Under the pieces are notes generated by a model that was given only the letters and a program-made list of their open reading frames with translations, was not told where the DNA came from and searched no databases. 64,000 nucleotides of DNA from Acidobacteriota bacterium (GTDB taxonomy: Bacteria > Acidobacteriota > Terriglobia > Bryobacterales > Bryobacteraceae), in assembly GCA_016870995.1 (NCBI GenBank), contig VFZU01000006.1, forward strand, positions 1 to 64,000. The letters are read 5' to 3'. The translations under genes and the position numbers were made by a program. Numbering within the stretch: the stretch's first letter is position 1; each line of letters starts with the position of its first letter. Below, piece by piece: positions 27,081 to 34,711 of the stretch.

Positions 27081-28538
27081 TCAACGTTTCGCTCCGTAGC
27101 GGTCATTCACACACACCCGGCTGCTGCAATTGCCATGTGTCGCTGCCCCATGCCTCGATTGCGGCGTCCGCGTCTCTTCATTCACGCCGCTACCTTCCTT
27201 CCTCCTGCACAAAGTCCCGCCCCTCGATTGATCCGCGAAGAAGTAGTAGGCATCCTGCCTGTCCTTCTGCTCATAGGCCTTGGCAAACTCGTACCGCATT
27301 AAACAGTCCTCCTGGCCGCTATGCTGGCCTCCCGGCGCACCTACAATCAGGTCGCTCATCTTGTAGCCTTCTTCCGTCGTCACAGCCCAATCAAACCAGC
27401 TCCCCTTCCCGGCATCGCGGAAGCGCAGTTCCATCTCCTCACCAAAAGCCTGCGACAGTTCCACACCCGACTCGTTGTATAGCCGGTACAGATTGTCCGT
27501 CCCCTGATTCCGAAACACGTACTTCCCACTTGGAGTTCGCTTCAGATGCATGCTGATCTTGTAATCCCGATCGCCGTGGTGCGGCACACTCACCGTGTGC
27601 ATCAATTCATGCGCCACTAGCTTGTCGAAATATGGAACCGCCCCCACACTCGCCCCGCTCCCTGGCGTCGTCGAGATCCCAATCAGGTCCACTGTCATCC
27701 GAGTCCCGACCACATCCCCGTATTTCCTTGACCACGCGAGCGCACTATCCTTCACCTGATCTGTCTCCACAATCACCACGCCATGCTGATCCACCACGTG
27801 CGCTCCATCCCGGTAGTTCAGATTCACCACATGCGGCTCGGGGAATATCTGCAACTCCTCTTCCGTCAACTCGTGGTGCACCATCAACCCCGTTTCACGT
27901 GCAAACAAATCAATCCCCGCTTTCGTCTTCCCGCCCACATCGTCGCGGACAAACAAGTCCTTCCGTTCTGTATTCGTCCGCAGGTGTTTGCCGCTTCCAA
28001 AGAAACCCCGATACTCTTCAAACACGGTCAAGCCATCCCCGGGCCGTCCATCCCCTAACGGCAACTCATCGCTATCTTCAGCATCCGCTCCCTTCTCACC
28101 CGAGGCATCTCTCCATGCATCGGCCACCTTTGAGCTCGCGGGCCGCTTTGGCAGTCGAACCACGCCCTCACCCCGGTACACTCCGGTTACCACACGCCCA
28201 TCTTCGAGTGTCGCGGTCACGCGAACATTCGCCCATCCGCCAAAATCAAACGACGAAACACTCACTGCGCCTTCGGTCATCCCAGCTTCTTCTCGCTCTG
28301 CCGTCAAACCCCGGTTCAGGATCCGCCATCCGGCATTTCTCGCCGCTTCAAACTGCAGGTCATTCGGCGTCGGTTTCACTTGCGCGGCGGGCAGCGGAAA
28401 GTTCATTGCCACACCCGGCTCGCGTGAAGACTCAAGCGTAAAGGTCATCTTGCGAGCCTTCACCTTCAGTGCCCCGCCACCCTTGGCCGTCAACTTCGCC
28501 TTCACCCCAATAAGGTTCCCTGCCATCGATTCGCTCAT
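27081..28538 (-). CDS. Metzincin-like zinc metalloprotease, downstream part of a split gene
   Basis: A 485-residue protein with a metzincin zinc site, HELMHTVSVPHHGD: the three histidines and the Glu follow the HExxHxxxxxH spacing, with Ser where most metzincins have Gly. Upstream parts include SREPGVAMNFP, SSFDFGGWANVRVTATLEDG and DGLTVFEEYRGF, blocks seen in large unnamed secreted proteins. There is no signal peptide. The frame is the same as that of the preceding gene and only one TAG separates them, so this is probably the second half of one exported precursor. A GGAAGGG sequence 3 nt before ATG 28538 could still allow separate initiation. Confidence 0.7.
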   Translation of the reverse strand: MSESMAGNLIGVKAKLTAKGGGALKVKARKMTFTLESSREPGVAMNFPLPAAQVKPTPNDLQFEAARNAGWRILNRGLTAEREEAGMTEGAVSVSSFDFGGWANVRVTATLEDGRVVTGVYRGEGVVRLPKRPASSKVADAWRDASGEKGADAEDSDELPLGDGRPGDGLTVFEEYRGFFGSGKHLRTNTERKDLFVRDDVGGKTKAGIDLFARETGLMVHHELTEEELQIFPEPHVVNLNYRDGAHVVDQHGVVIVETDQVKDSALAWSRKYGDVVGTRMTVDLIGISTTPGSGASVGAVPYFDKLVAHELMHTVSVPHHGDRDYKISMHLKRTPSGKYVFRNQGTDNLYRLYNESGVELSQAFGEEMELRFRDAGKGSWFDWAVTTEEGYKMSDLIVGAPGGQHSGQEDCLMRYEFAKAYEQKDRQDAYYFFADQSRGGTLCRRKEGSGVNEETRTPQSRHGAATHGNCSSRVCVNDRYGAKR

Positions 28539-28553
28539 CGTCCCTTCCGCGAT

Positions 28554-29234
28554 CTACCGCGGATAGCTCGCCTCCGGCTCCATCGTCAACTCCACTTCGT
28601 CGAGCACCTTCGCCGTCAAATCCCAACTCACTCTCCACACCACTTCAGCGGCTGGGATCATCCCGTTCAGGGTCGCATTCCGGTAAATCACCGTCGTACT
28701 CCCAATCAGATTCAGACCCTGCACCGGCGGAGCCACGGCGAACTCCTCCATCGCCGGAATCACGGGATCCGTTCGTTCGTAACTCGTCGTCACACGCCCC
28801 TGGCAATCCTTCACTTCAGCCTTTGTGGCAATGTTCAGATCCGATGCGAAAAAGTAAAAGCGGTCTTGCGAGTCAAAAGTAAGGAAAAACTTCCTTGCTT
28901 TCCCAGAGGTGTCCTTCGCCAGATCAGCAGATCCCTTCAGCGTATTCGTCACGCCGCATCCGATCTGCACCACAGTCGTGTCGTTGATCTCGCCTGGCCC
29001 GGCCACCGTCCCTTCCCAGGCTTCAGCCCTCGGGTCATAGCGATTCAGCAGCACCTGCATCCGCGCTGACCGCTTGTAGTCGTAGTTTTCCGTCATCCCA
29101 CCCATGGATGCCGAACATCGCTGAGTCAACTCTACCGTCACCGTGCCTTGCCACTGTTCCACTTGCCGGAACCGCGCCGGCTGACTCCACACCGGCAATC
29201 CCACAACCAAAAGGCACCAAACCGTCTTCCTCAT
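28554..29234 (-). CDS. Secreted beta-rich protein, N-terminal part of the split metalloprotease gene
   Basis: A 226-residue exported protein. GGAGG lies 5 nt before ATG 29234, which opens a signal peptide (MRKTVWCLLVVGLPVWS). The remainder is beta-rich (QWQGTVTVELTQ, EVVWRVSWDLTAKVLDEVEL). It ends at TAG 28554-28556; reading through that codon continues in frame into the metzincin gene. A TGG-to-TAG change would explain the interruption, because an aromatic residue followed by a gap and AGN-x-I fits the flow of similar secreted proteins. Either a nonsense mutation, a sequencing error or two genuine genes. Confidence 0.7.
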   Translation of the reverse strand: MRKTVWCLLVVGLPVWSQPARFRQVEQWQGTVTVELTQRCSASMGGMTENYDYKRSARMQVLLNRYDPRAEAWEGTVAGPGEINDTTVVQIGCGVTNTLKGSADLAKDTSGKARKFFLTFDSQDRFYFFASDLNIATKAEVKDCQGRVTTSYERTDPVIPAMEEFAVAPPVQGLNLIGSTTVIYRNATLNGMIPAAEVVWRVSWDLTAKVLDEVELTMEPEASYPR

Positions 29235-29376
29235 GCCATCCTCCACGTCACTACGCGAGGAATCTGGCTCAAACTGGCTCAGTAATTCTGCTTTTCTTCG
29301 TACGAAGGCATCCGCAGCGCATCCGAATCCGGCATTCTTACTACCCCAGCAGAAGCATTCGCGGTCTGCGGCGCTT

Positions 29377-29757
29377 CTAAGTCGTGACCTTCATTTCGCC
29401 ATACAGAAATTCTTCGCGTTGGATTTGGCCGTTCTCCACGGTATAGACTGCGACTTCGTGCATTTGGATCCGATTGCCACTAGCCCGCTGAGTCCAATCG
29501 AATTCGATCATCATCGAGAATCGTTCCGGGCTCACAAACGGGCCGGTGACTTTGGCGCTATGTACTTCGTTGTCGGTGAACCAGCCAACATTCTTGGCTC
29601 GTACGGCCTCTTTGCCTTTCATCTCGCGGCCCATGCCGAGAAAATCCATTGCCTCGACACTCACAATGTCCTCGGCGTAAAACCGATCTACTGCGTCGAG
29701 AAATCGACCTTCCCTGCACAATGCGACAAACTCATTGGCCAAGTCTTGTGTCGTCAC
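29377..29757 (-). CDS. SnoaL/NTF2-fold protein
   Basis: A 126-residue protein of the SnoaL-like group, a small alpha+beta cone used by isomerases, dehydratases and ligand-binding proteins. Typical elements are FVALCREGRFLDAVDRFYAEDIVSVEAM and the C-terminal strands (EVAVYTVENGQIQREEFLYG). GTG at 29757 is the start because AGGAGG lies 6 nt upstream; upstream residues in frame belong to the previous gene's shadow. It follows the altronate-dehydratase-family gene after 10 bp, implying one operon. No catalytic role can be assigned. Confidence 0.8.
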   Translation of the reverse strand: MTTQDLANEFVALCREGRFLDAVDRFYAEDIVSVEAMDFLGMGREMKGKEAVRAKNVGWFTDNEVHSAKVTGPFVSPERFSMMIEFDWTQRASGNRIQMHEVAVYTVENGQIQREEFLYGEMKVTT

Positions 29758-29767
29758 CCCAATCCTC

Positions 29768-31306
29768 CTATAGCACTGGCCCGATCCGCCAAGGCACAAA
29801 CTCCTTATGCCCCAGTACCTCTGCCTTCGTCTTCTCACCCGAAGCCACACGCAGGCACAAGTCAAAGATTTCTTGACCTACCTGTTCCACGCTCGCTTCA
29901 CCATCCACAATCCGTCCCGCATTGACGTCCATGTTGTCCACCATCCTGCGATAGGTGTTCGAGTTGGTCGCAATCTTCATCACGGGCACATTCGGGAATC
30001 CAATCGCGCTACCGCGCCCGGTCGTGAATGCAATCAGGTTACATCCGCCTGCCGCTAGTCCTGTGAGCGATACCGGGTCGTATCCCGGCGTGTTCATAAA
30101 CACAAACCCCGGCGAGGTGACGGGCTCGGCATAATCGATCGCATCCATCATCGGGCTGGTTCCTGCCTTGGCTGACGCACCCAGGCTCTTCTCGAGAATG
30201 TTCGACAAGCCACCCTCTTTGTTTCCAGGGCTCGGGTTGTCATCAAAGCTCCCGCCGAACTGCCGCAGGTACTTCTTATAGCCATCAATGAAGCCCAAAA
30301 ACTTCTCTGCCACTTCGCGATTCCGAGCCCGCTTCACCAGCAAATGTTCGGCACCGAAACACTCAGTGGTTTCAGCAAGAACGGCGGACGCGCCAATGGC
30401 TGCCAGCATGTCGCTGCAAACGCCCAGCGCCGGGTTCGCCGAGATGCCGCTAAAGCTATCGCTACCGCCGCAATTCAAACCCAGCCTGAGATGCGATGCA
30501 GGCACCGTGACACGCTTCTGCTCGGTCATCTCCTCCATGAACTCTTGAATCCGTCGCCGAGCCGCATCCACCGTGCCGCGCGTCCCGCCGCTGGTCTGCA
30601 ACGTCAACCCATGCAGGCGTTTCGATCGCGGAGCATTCGGCCCCAGATAGTGATCGATCTGGTTCACCTCACACCCGAGCCCGATAATCAATGCTGCTCC
30701 GATGTTCGGATGATTCAGCACGCCAGCGAGCGTCCGCTTCAGCTGATCCGTATCCGGTCCAATCGCATGCCCGCAGCCTTCGCCATGGGGGAACGCCACC
30801 ACGCCATCCACGTTCGGCAAAATGTCCGAAGCTCCAAAGCTCTCCGCGATCCAGTCCACCGTGTAAGCCGCACAATTCGAGGCCGCCACTACAGCCACAT
30901 AGTTTCTCGTTCCCACGCGACCGTCTTCCCGCATGTACCCTTCAAAAGTTGGCAACACTGAAGGCAGCGCCGGATAGGGAACCTCTACGCTCGGAAACTC
31001 AAATCCCAACTCATGATCTTCAAAGGCCAGGTTATGTACGTGTACGTGCCGGCCGGCTTCGATCGCCACACGCGTTTTGCCGATCGTTTGTCCATACCTT
31101 CTTACGGCTTCGCCGGCACCAATCGCAACGAGGGAGATCTTATGCCCTGCCGGCACAGCGTCCACCACCGCCACCGTTTTGCCGGCAACGACAATCGACC
31201 CTCCCGGACTCAATGGGACTCTTGCAATAGCGACGTTGTCCGTCTCATGCAGGCGAATCGCGGAGTTCTCCGCAGTCGGTAATTTAGCGATATCGAGTAA
31301 ACCCAT
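29768..31306 (-). CDS. uxaA: UxaA-family hydro-lyase (altronate/galactarate dehydratase type)
   Basis: A 512-residue sugar-acid dehydratase with an N-terminal SAF domain (about 15-90; DNVAIARVPLSPGGSI, DAVPAGHKISL) and a C-terminal UxaA domain. Motifs include GRVGTRNYVAVV, FPHGEGCGHAIGPD, IIGLGCEVNQID, LNCGGSDSFSGISANPALG and TTGRGSAIGFPNVPVMKIATN. Family enzymes use Fe(II) to convert altronate (or galactarate) to a 2-keto-3-deoxy acid; the exact substrate is inferred only to family level. The ATG at 31306 is 13 nt from a perfect TATAAT on its strand, part of a bidirectional promoter shared with the GT39 gene. Confidence 0.9.
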   Translation of the reverse strand: MGLLDIAKLPTAENSAIRLHETDNVAIARVPLSPGGSIVVAGKTVAVVDAVPAGHKISLVAIGAGEAVRRYGQTIGKTRVAIEAGRHVHVHNLAFEDHELGFEFPSVEVPYPALPSVLPTFEGYMREDGRVGTRNYVAVVAASNCAAYTVDWIAESFGASDILPNVDGVVAFPHGEGCGHAIGPDTDQLKRTLAGVLNHPNIGAALIIGLGCEVNQIDHYLGPNAPRSKRLHGLTLQTSGGTRGTVDAARRRIQEFMEEMTEQKRVTVPASHLRLGLNCGGSDSFSGISANPALGVCSDMLAAIGASAVLAETTECFGAEHLLVKRARNREVAEKFLGFIDGYKKYLRQFGGSFDDNPSPGNKEGGLSNILEKSLGASAKAGTSPMMDAIDYAEPVTSPGFVFMNTPGYDPVSLTGLAAGGCNLIAFTTGRGSAIGFPNVPVMKIATNSNTYRRMVDNMDVNAGRIVDGEASVEQVGQEIFDLCLRVASGEKTKAEVLGHKEFVPWRIGPVL

Positions 31307-31319
31307 GGTGGAATCACCG

Positions 31320-31327
31320 ATTATACT
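31320..31327. promoter_or_regulatory. Bidirectional -10 element between uxaA and the GT39 gene
   Basis: ATTATACT reads TATACT on the plus strand (31322-31327, 6 nt before GTG 31334) and TATAAT on the minus strand (31325-31320, 13 nt before ATG 31306). The intergenic space is only 27 bp, so both genes must start from this element or from within each other. Confidence 0.55.
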
Positions 31328-31333
31328 TGAGGA

Positions 31334-32644
31334 GTGTCCAAGCAACGCCTCTTGCTACTGGCCGCGCTTGCGATCCCTTACCTGTTCCTCCTCTCAGCAA
31401 GCGGCCTGCTCGGCCCCGATGAGCCGCGCTACGCCGCTATCGGCCACCAGATGGCAAGCTCAGGCGATTGGATCACGCCCACCCTTTGGGGCAAGCCGTG
31501 GTTTGAGAAGCCACCACTTCTCTACTGGCTCATCGCATCCTTCGACAAGCTCGGTTTCGATCCTGATCTCGCCGCACGTCTCCCCGTCTGCTTGCTTGGC
31601 CTCGGACTTCTTCTCGCCATGCCAACCTTCGAATCCGCGCTGGTTCTAGGGACATCCATTGGCTGGCTGGCCCTCTCTCAAGTCGCCGTCACCGACATTC
31701 CGCTCAGCGTTTGCTTTCACGCTTTTCTATTCCTGATGCTGCGTCAGCGGCCCTGGCTTGCCGGCATCGCCCTTGGCCTTGCGATTCTCGCCAAGGGCTT
31801 GGTTCCCCTCGCGTTGGCTATTCCCATCCTGTGGCTCTACCGTACGGAATGGCGTCACTGGCTTGCTGCCACACTCACCGCAACACCCTGGTATCTCGCC
31901 TGCTACTTAGCGAACGGGCAGACCTTCATCGACGAATTCATCATCCGTCATCACATCCAGCGCTTCTTCTCCCCAGAACTCCAGCACGTACAACCCTTCT
32001 GGTTCTACATCCCAGTTCTGCTCGGCCTCCTCATGCCATGGGCTCCCGCGCTGCCCGCGATCCGCATCGAAGACGAACATAAGCCCCACCTCTTCACAAT
32101 CCTTTGGGGCCTGCTCTTCCTGAGCATTTCAAAAAACAAACTCCCCGCCTACATCCTTCCCCTCGTTCCTTCGATTGCGATTCTTATCGCCCCCACGTTG
32201 CGTCGTTGGCATTACGCTGCAGCCGCTGCCATCTCTGTCTCATTGCCCGCCGTCACCCCCTGGGTCCCCGCTGCCATTGAAGACGGCCTCAGTAAATCGA
32301 ACTTTGGATCCACCGCTTGGCTTTGGCTCCTCGCCGCTCCCATCGCGGCCTATGCCGCCTACCGCTGGCGCAGCCTGGCCCTGATCACGATCTGTCTGTT
32401 GAGTGTCTTCGCCCTGAAGATCAATCTTTACCCCAGCTTGGCCACACAAGTTTCTGCGAAGTACAGCCGGCTCACCTGCCTGCCAGAAGGGGGTTCGAGA
32501 GGCCTCCGCTATGGCCTCTCCTATTACCTGAATCGAGAAGTCGATTACTGCCTAGAGCCGCAGGAAAATGTTCCGCTTCTCGAGCGCCCGAATGAAGAGC
32601 CACGTCAGCAGGAAGTAGACGGCGGTAACAAAGCAAACCCATAA
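31334..32644 (+). CDS. Glycosyltransferase family 39 (ArnT/PMT-like) membrane protein
   Basis: A 436-residue integral membrane glycosyltransferase of the GT-C fold. The catalytic acidic motif of the first loop is GPDEPRYAAIGHQM, followed by GKPWFEKPPLLYWL, typical of ArnT-like enzymes that move sugars from polyprenyl phosphates to lipids or proteins. About ten hydrophobic helices are visible, and LSISKNKLPAYILPLVP resembles the conserved Lys-Pro-x-YxLP segment. GTG 31334 lacks a usable ribosome site (the GAGG runs into it) and fits a leaderless start. The 3' end overlaps the convergent acyltransferase-like gene by 93 bp. Confidence 0.88.
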   Translation: MSKQRLLLLAALAIPYLFLLSASGLLGPDEPRYAAIGHQMASSGDWITPTLWGKPWFEKPPLLYWLIASFDKLGFDPDLAARLPVCLLGLGLLLAMPTFESALVLGTSIGWLALSQVAVTDIPLSVCFHAFLFLMLRQRPWLAGIALGLAILAKGLVPLALAIPILWLYRTEWRHWLAATLTATPWYLACYLANGQTFIDEFIIRHHIQRFFSPELQHVQPFWFYIPVLLGLLMPWAPALPAIRIEDEHKPHLFTILWGLLFLSISKNKLPAYILPLVPSIAILIAPTLRRWHYAAAAAISVSLPAVTPWVPAAIEDGLSKSNFGSTAWLWLLAAPIAAYAAYRWRSLALITICLLSVFALKINLYPSLATQVSAKYSRLTCLPEGGSRGLRYGLSYYLNREVDYCLEPQENVPLLERPNEEPRQQEVDGGNKANP

Positions 32645-33610
32645 CAGCGTCGAATCCTTCGGCGCGAACTTTTGGATCGCATCGCCAACCATCCCGTGAA
32701 TCAGATACCCCGCCAGCGCATTCGTCCCGAATGTCCCAAACACACTGAAAGACCACTTCGGCGTCCGCACATCGCATAGCCACAGAAACAAGCCGTAAAC
32801 GAGCAACGAGAATCCAGCCGAGAATGTTTGATACGACAAACTCCCCGCACGCTGTGTCATCGTCCACATATCAACGGGGTGCCATGGTGGCCAAAACGGC
32901 GGCGCTTCCATCCCATGCACGCATGAGATCAGATACCCGATCATGCTCAATACCGCTCCCCATCGCAACACCACAGGCAGCGCATCCAGTGCGCCATACT
33001 TCTTAACTGCGTCATAAGCCAGCGCGCCAGCCAGTGTCGGCAACGCCCAGCTGATAAAGCCCAATGGGCCACCGTCGATCACTTTCACTCGCATCAGGAA
33101 CTCAAACCAGAAAGCCTGGCTCAGCCACAAGTGCAGCAATCCGCTGGCAACTCCAAACAGAATCAAATCTCTGCTCCGCCGCCGCAAGACGGGCAAGATC
33201 CAAAGCCCAGTCACGCCAATGTGTGTCAGTGCCTGAAACGGGCTACGCAGAAAGCTCTTCTCGATAAACCCCCACAGCCCAAGTTCCGTCAAGCTGGTCC
33301 ACGTCTTGTAGTTGCCATCCAGCCCATAAAACATTACGCCCAGCAGCACCAAACCGAGACACCGCCACACCATCGCCGCCGTCGTTGCGCCCTTCAGAAC
33401 CCCAAGTCGCATCGCAAACCCAACCGCAAAAAAGAAATGCGGCATGATCGTGTCGGCATAGCTGTTGTAGGTGTTGTGGTGCTTGAATACATCGTGCACT
33501 TCGCGAAACCCGCCTATGAAATTGACGAGAAACATTCCAGCGACGGTATACCCGCGGAACTGATCGAGGGAGAGAATTCTTGACGCGCGGTCAATCGCAG
33601 CAGTCTTCAT
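32552..33610 (-). CDS. HGSNAT/NagX-like membrane acyltransferase
   Basis: A 352-residue protein with about ten transmembrane helices, similar to heparan-alpha-glucosaminide acetyltransferase-like bacterial proteins (DUF5009/COG4299). The N-terminus has the diagnostic RILSLDQFRGYTVAGMFLVN, followed by HADT-type text (YADTIMPHFFFAVGFAMRL). Bacterial members are thought to acetylate sugars across the membrane, but activity is unproven. It is followed in the same direction upstream by DUF481 with a 4-nt overlap, and its 3' end overlaps the convergent GT39 gene. Confidence 0.83.
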   Translation of the reverse strand: MKTAAIDRASRILSLDQFRGYTVAGMFLVNFIGGFREVHDVFKHHNTYNSYADTIMPHFFFAVGFAMRLGVLKGATTAAMVWRCLGLVLLGVMFYGLDGNYKTWTSLTELGLWGFIEKSFLRSPFQALTHIGVTGLWILPVLRRRSRDLILFGVASGLLHLWLSQAFWFEFLMRVKVIDGGPLGFISWALPTLAGALAYDAVKKYGALDALPVVLRWGAVLSMIGYLISCVHGMEAPPFWPPWHPVDMWTMTQRAGSLSYQTFSAGFSLLVYGLFLWLCDVRTPKWSFSVFGTFGTNALAGYLIHGMVGDAIQKFAPKDSTLLWVCFVTAVYFLLTWLFIRALEKRNIFLRL

Positions 33611-34650
33611 CGGTTAAACACCAGCCTTACCCCCGTCGTAATCACAAGGTCGTTTGTCTTCCTGCCTGGCAGCGGATTCGAGAGATAGCGGTTGCTCGCC
33701 GTCACCTGGTAGCTCAACCACTTTTTGATCGCCGCCGCAAACGCGACATCGGTATTCAAACGGTAATTCCCCGAGGAAGTCACATTGTTATAAAACACGA
33801 TCTTCTCGCTAAATGTGAACACTCCGGCGAACTTGTGCGACAACTCATTACCCATCAGTACTTCCCCAGAATTTCGCTTCAGACCGCTTGCAAAGAATTC
33901 TCGGTTCAAAGATCCACCGCCAAACAGGTCCCACATCGTGTTCTTGTTCTTGATCCAGTGGTAGCCAAGACCACCTGCCGGAACAAACCGCAGATCCAGT
34001 CTCTGGAATTCATCGAATTCAAGGTCTGTCGATCCGAACGTATACATCTTAGGCGTAATGTTCAGGTCATATTTCAAGCCGCCTCGAATCGAATTCGCCG
34101 CCAGTACCGACAGCCCGTTATTCGTATTCTTCGAGTACAGCGATAAGAAGTAAGCGTTAATCGAATCGCGCGTGGTCGTCCGCAAGACCCTTGCCGACGA
34201 GTTGATCGTATTCGTCTGCGCGTTGCCTCGTGCTTGGGCATATCCAAGATCGACTGCCCCAGTCCAGAGATCCACGAGCCGCGGATTCTTCATCCGCTCA
34301 ATCTCCTTGGCATATGCTTCCTGGTCCGCCTTGCTGCGAAAGAGCGTTACGTCAGCTTCCTTGGCCGCGATCACGCCAGTCGTCTCGCTTGCAACCTCTA
34401 CTTTGCCTTCGCCCAGTTTCAGCCGCCCCATCAGGTTTTGCCCGTCCTTCAACGAAACACTCAGGGCATCTGCGGTCTCAATGCTCTGAATCGCATCCCG
34501 CTTGATCTTCAAGTCCCCCGCATACTCCGTCTTCAGCGTGAGTTCTTTGTCGTCCAGTCGAGTCACCGTCCCCGTCAACCGGTCCCCGTTCTTCAACTTC
34601 ACTTCATCGGCAAAGCAACTTAATGCAAGAGCTGGCGAAAGAAGATACAC
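33607..34650 (-). CDS. DUF481 outer-membrane protein (YdiY-like) with an N-terminal SH3-like region
   Basis: A 347-residue exported protein. After a short signal peptide (VYLLSPALALSCFADE) two small beta repeats resemble DEVKLKNGDRLTGTV and SVSLKDGQNLMGRL (about 20-120). The C-terminal 210 residues form a predicted beta-barrel of the DUF481 family, ending in LVITTGVRLVFNR with a terminal aromatic/Arg strand. Function of DUF481 is unknown. GTG 34650 has no Shine-Dalgarno; GATAAT lies 5 nt before it. Translation of the HGSNAT-like gene is coupled by ATGA. Confidence 0.87.
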   Translation of the reverse strand: MYLLSPALALSCFADEVKLKNGDRLTGTVTRLDDKELTLKTEYAGDLKIKRDAIQSIETADALSVSLKDGQNLMGRLKLGEGKVEVASETTGVIAAKEADVTLFRSKADQEAYAKEIERMKNPRLVDLWTGAVDLGYAQARGNAQTNTINSSARVLRTTTRDSINAYFLSLYSKNTNNGLSVLAANSIRGGLKYDLNITPKMYTFGSTDLEFDEFQRLDLRFVPAGGLGYHWIKNKNTMWDLFGGGSLNREFFASGLKRNSGEVLMGNELSHKFAGVFTFSEKIVFYNNVTSSGNYRLNTDVAFAAAIKKWLSYQVTASNRYLSNPLPGRKTNDLVITTGVRLVFNR

Positions 34651-34655
34651 ACTCT

Positions 34656-34661
34656 ATTATC
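34656..34661 (-). promoter_or_regulatory. -10 box for the DUF481 gene
   Basis: GATAAT on the minus strand, preceded by TGT, lies 5 nt before GTG 34650. It matches the A2/T6 positions of a -10 element. Confidence 0.35.
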
Positions 34662-34699
34662 ACAGCATCGCTCTTGGTGTCCAATCGCTTCCCGCGTGA

Positions 34700-34705
34700 T
34701 ACCAT
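34700..34705 (+). promoter_or_regulatory. -10 box for a leaderless CTG start of the POT transporter
   Basis: TACCAT, preceded by TGA, lies exactly 6 nt before CTG 34712. No Shine-Dalgarno follows. Confidence 0.45.
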
Positions 34706-34711
34706 CGCGAT

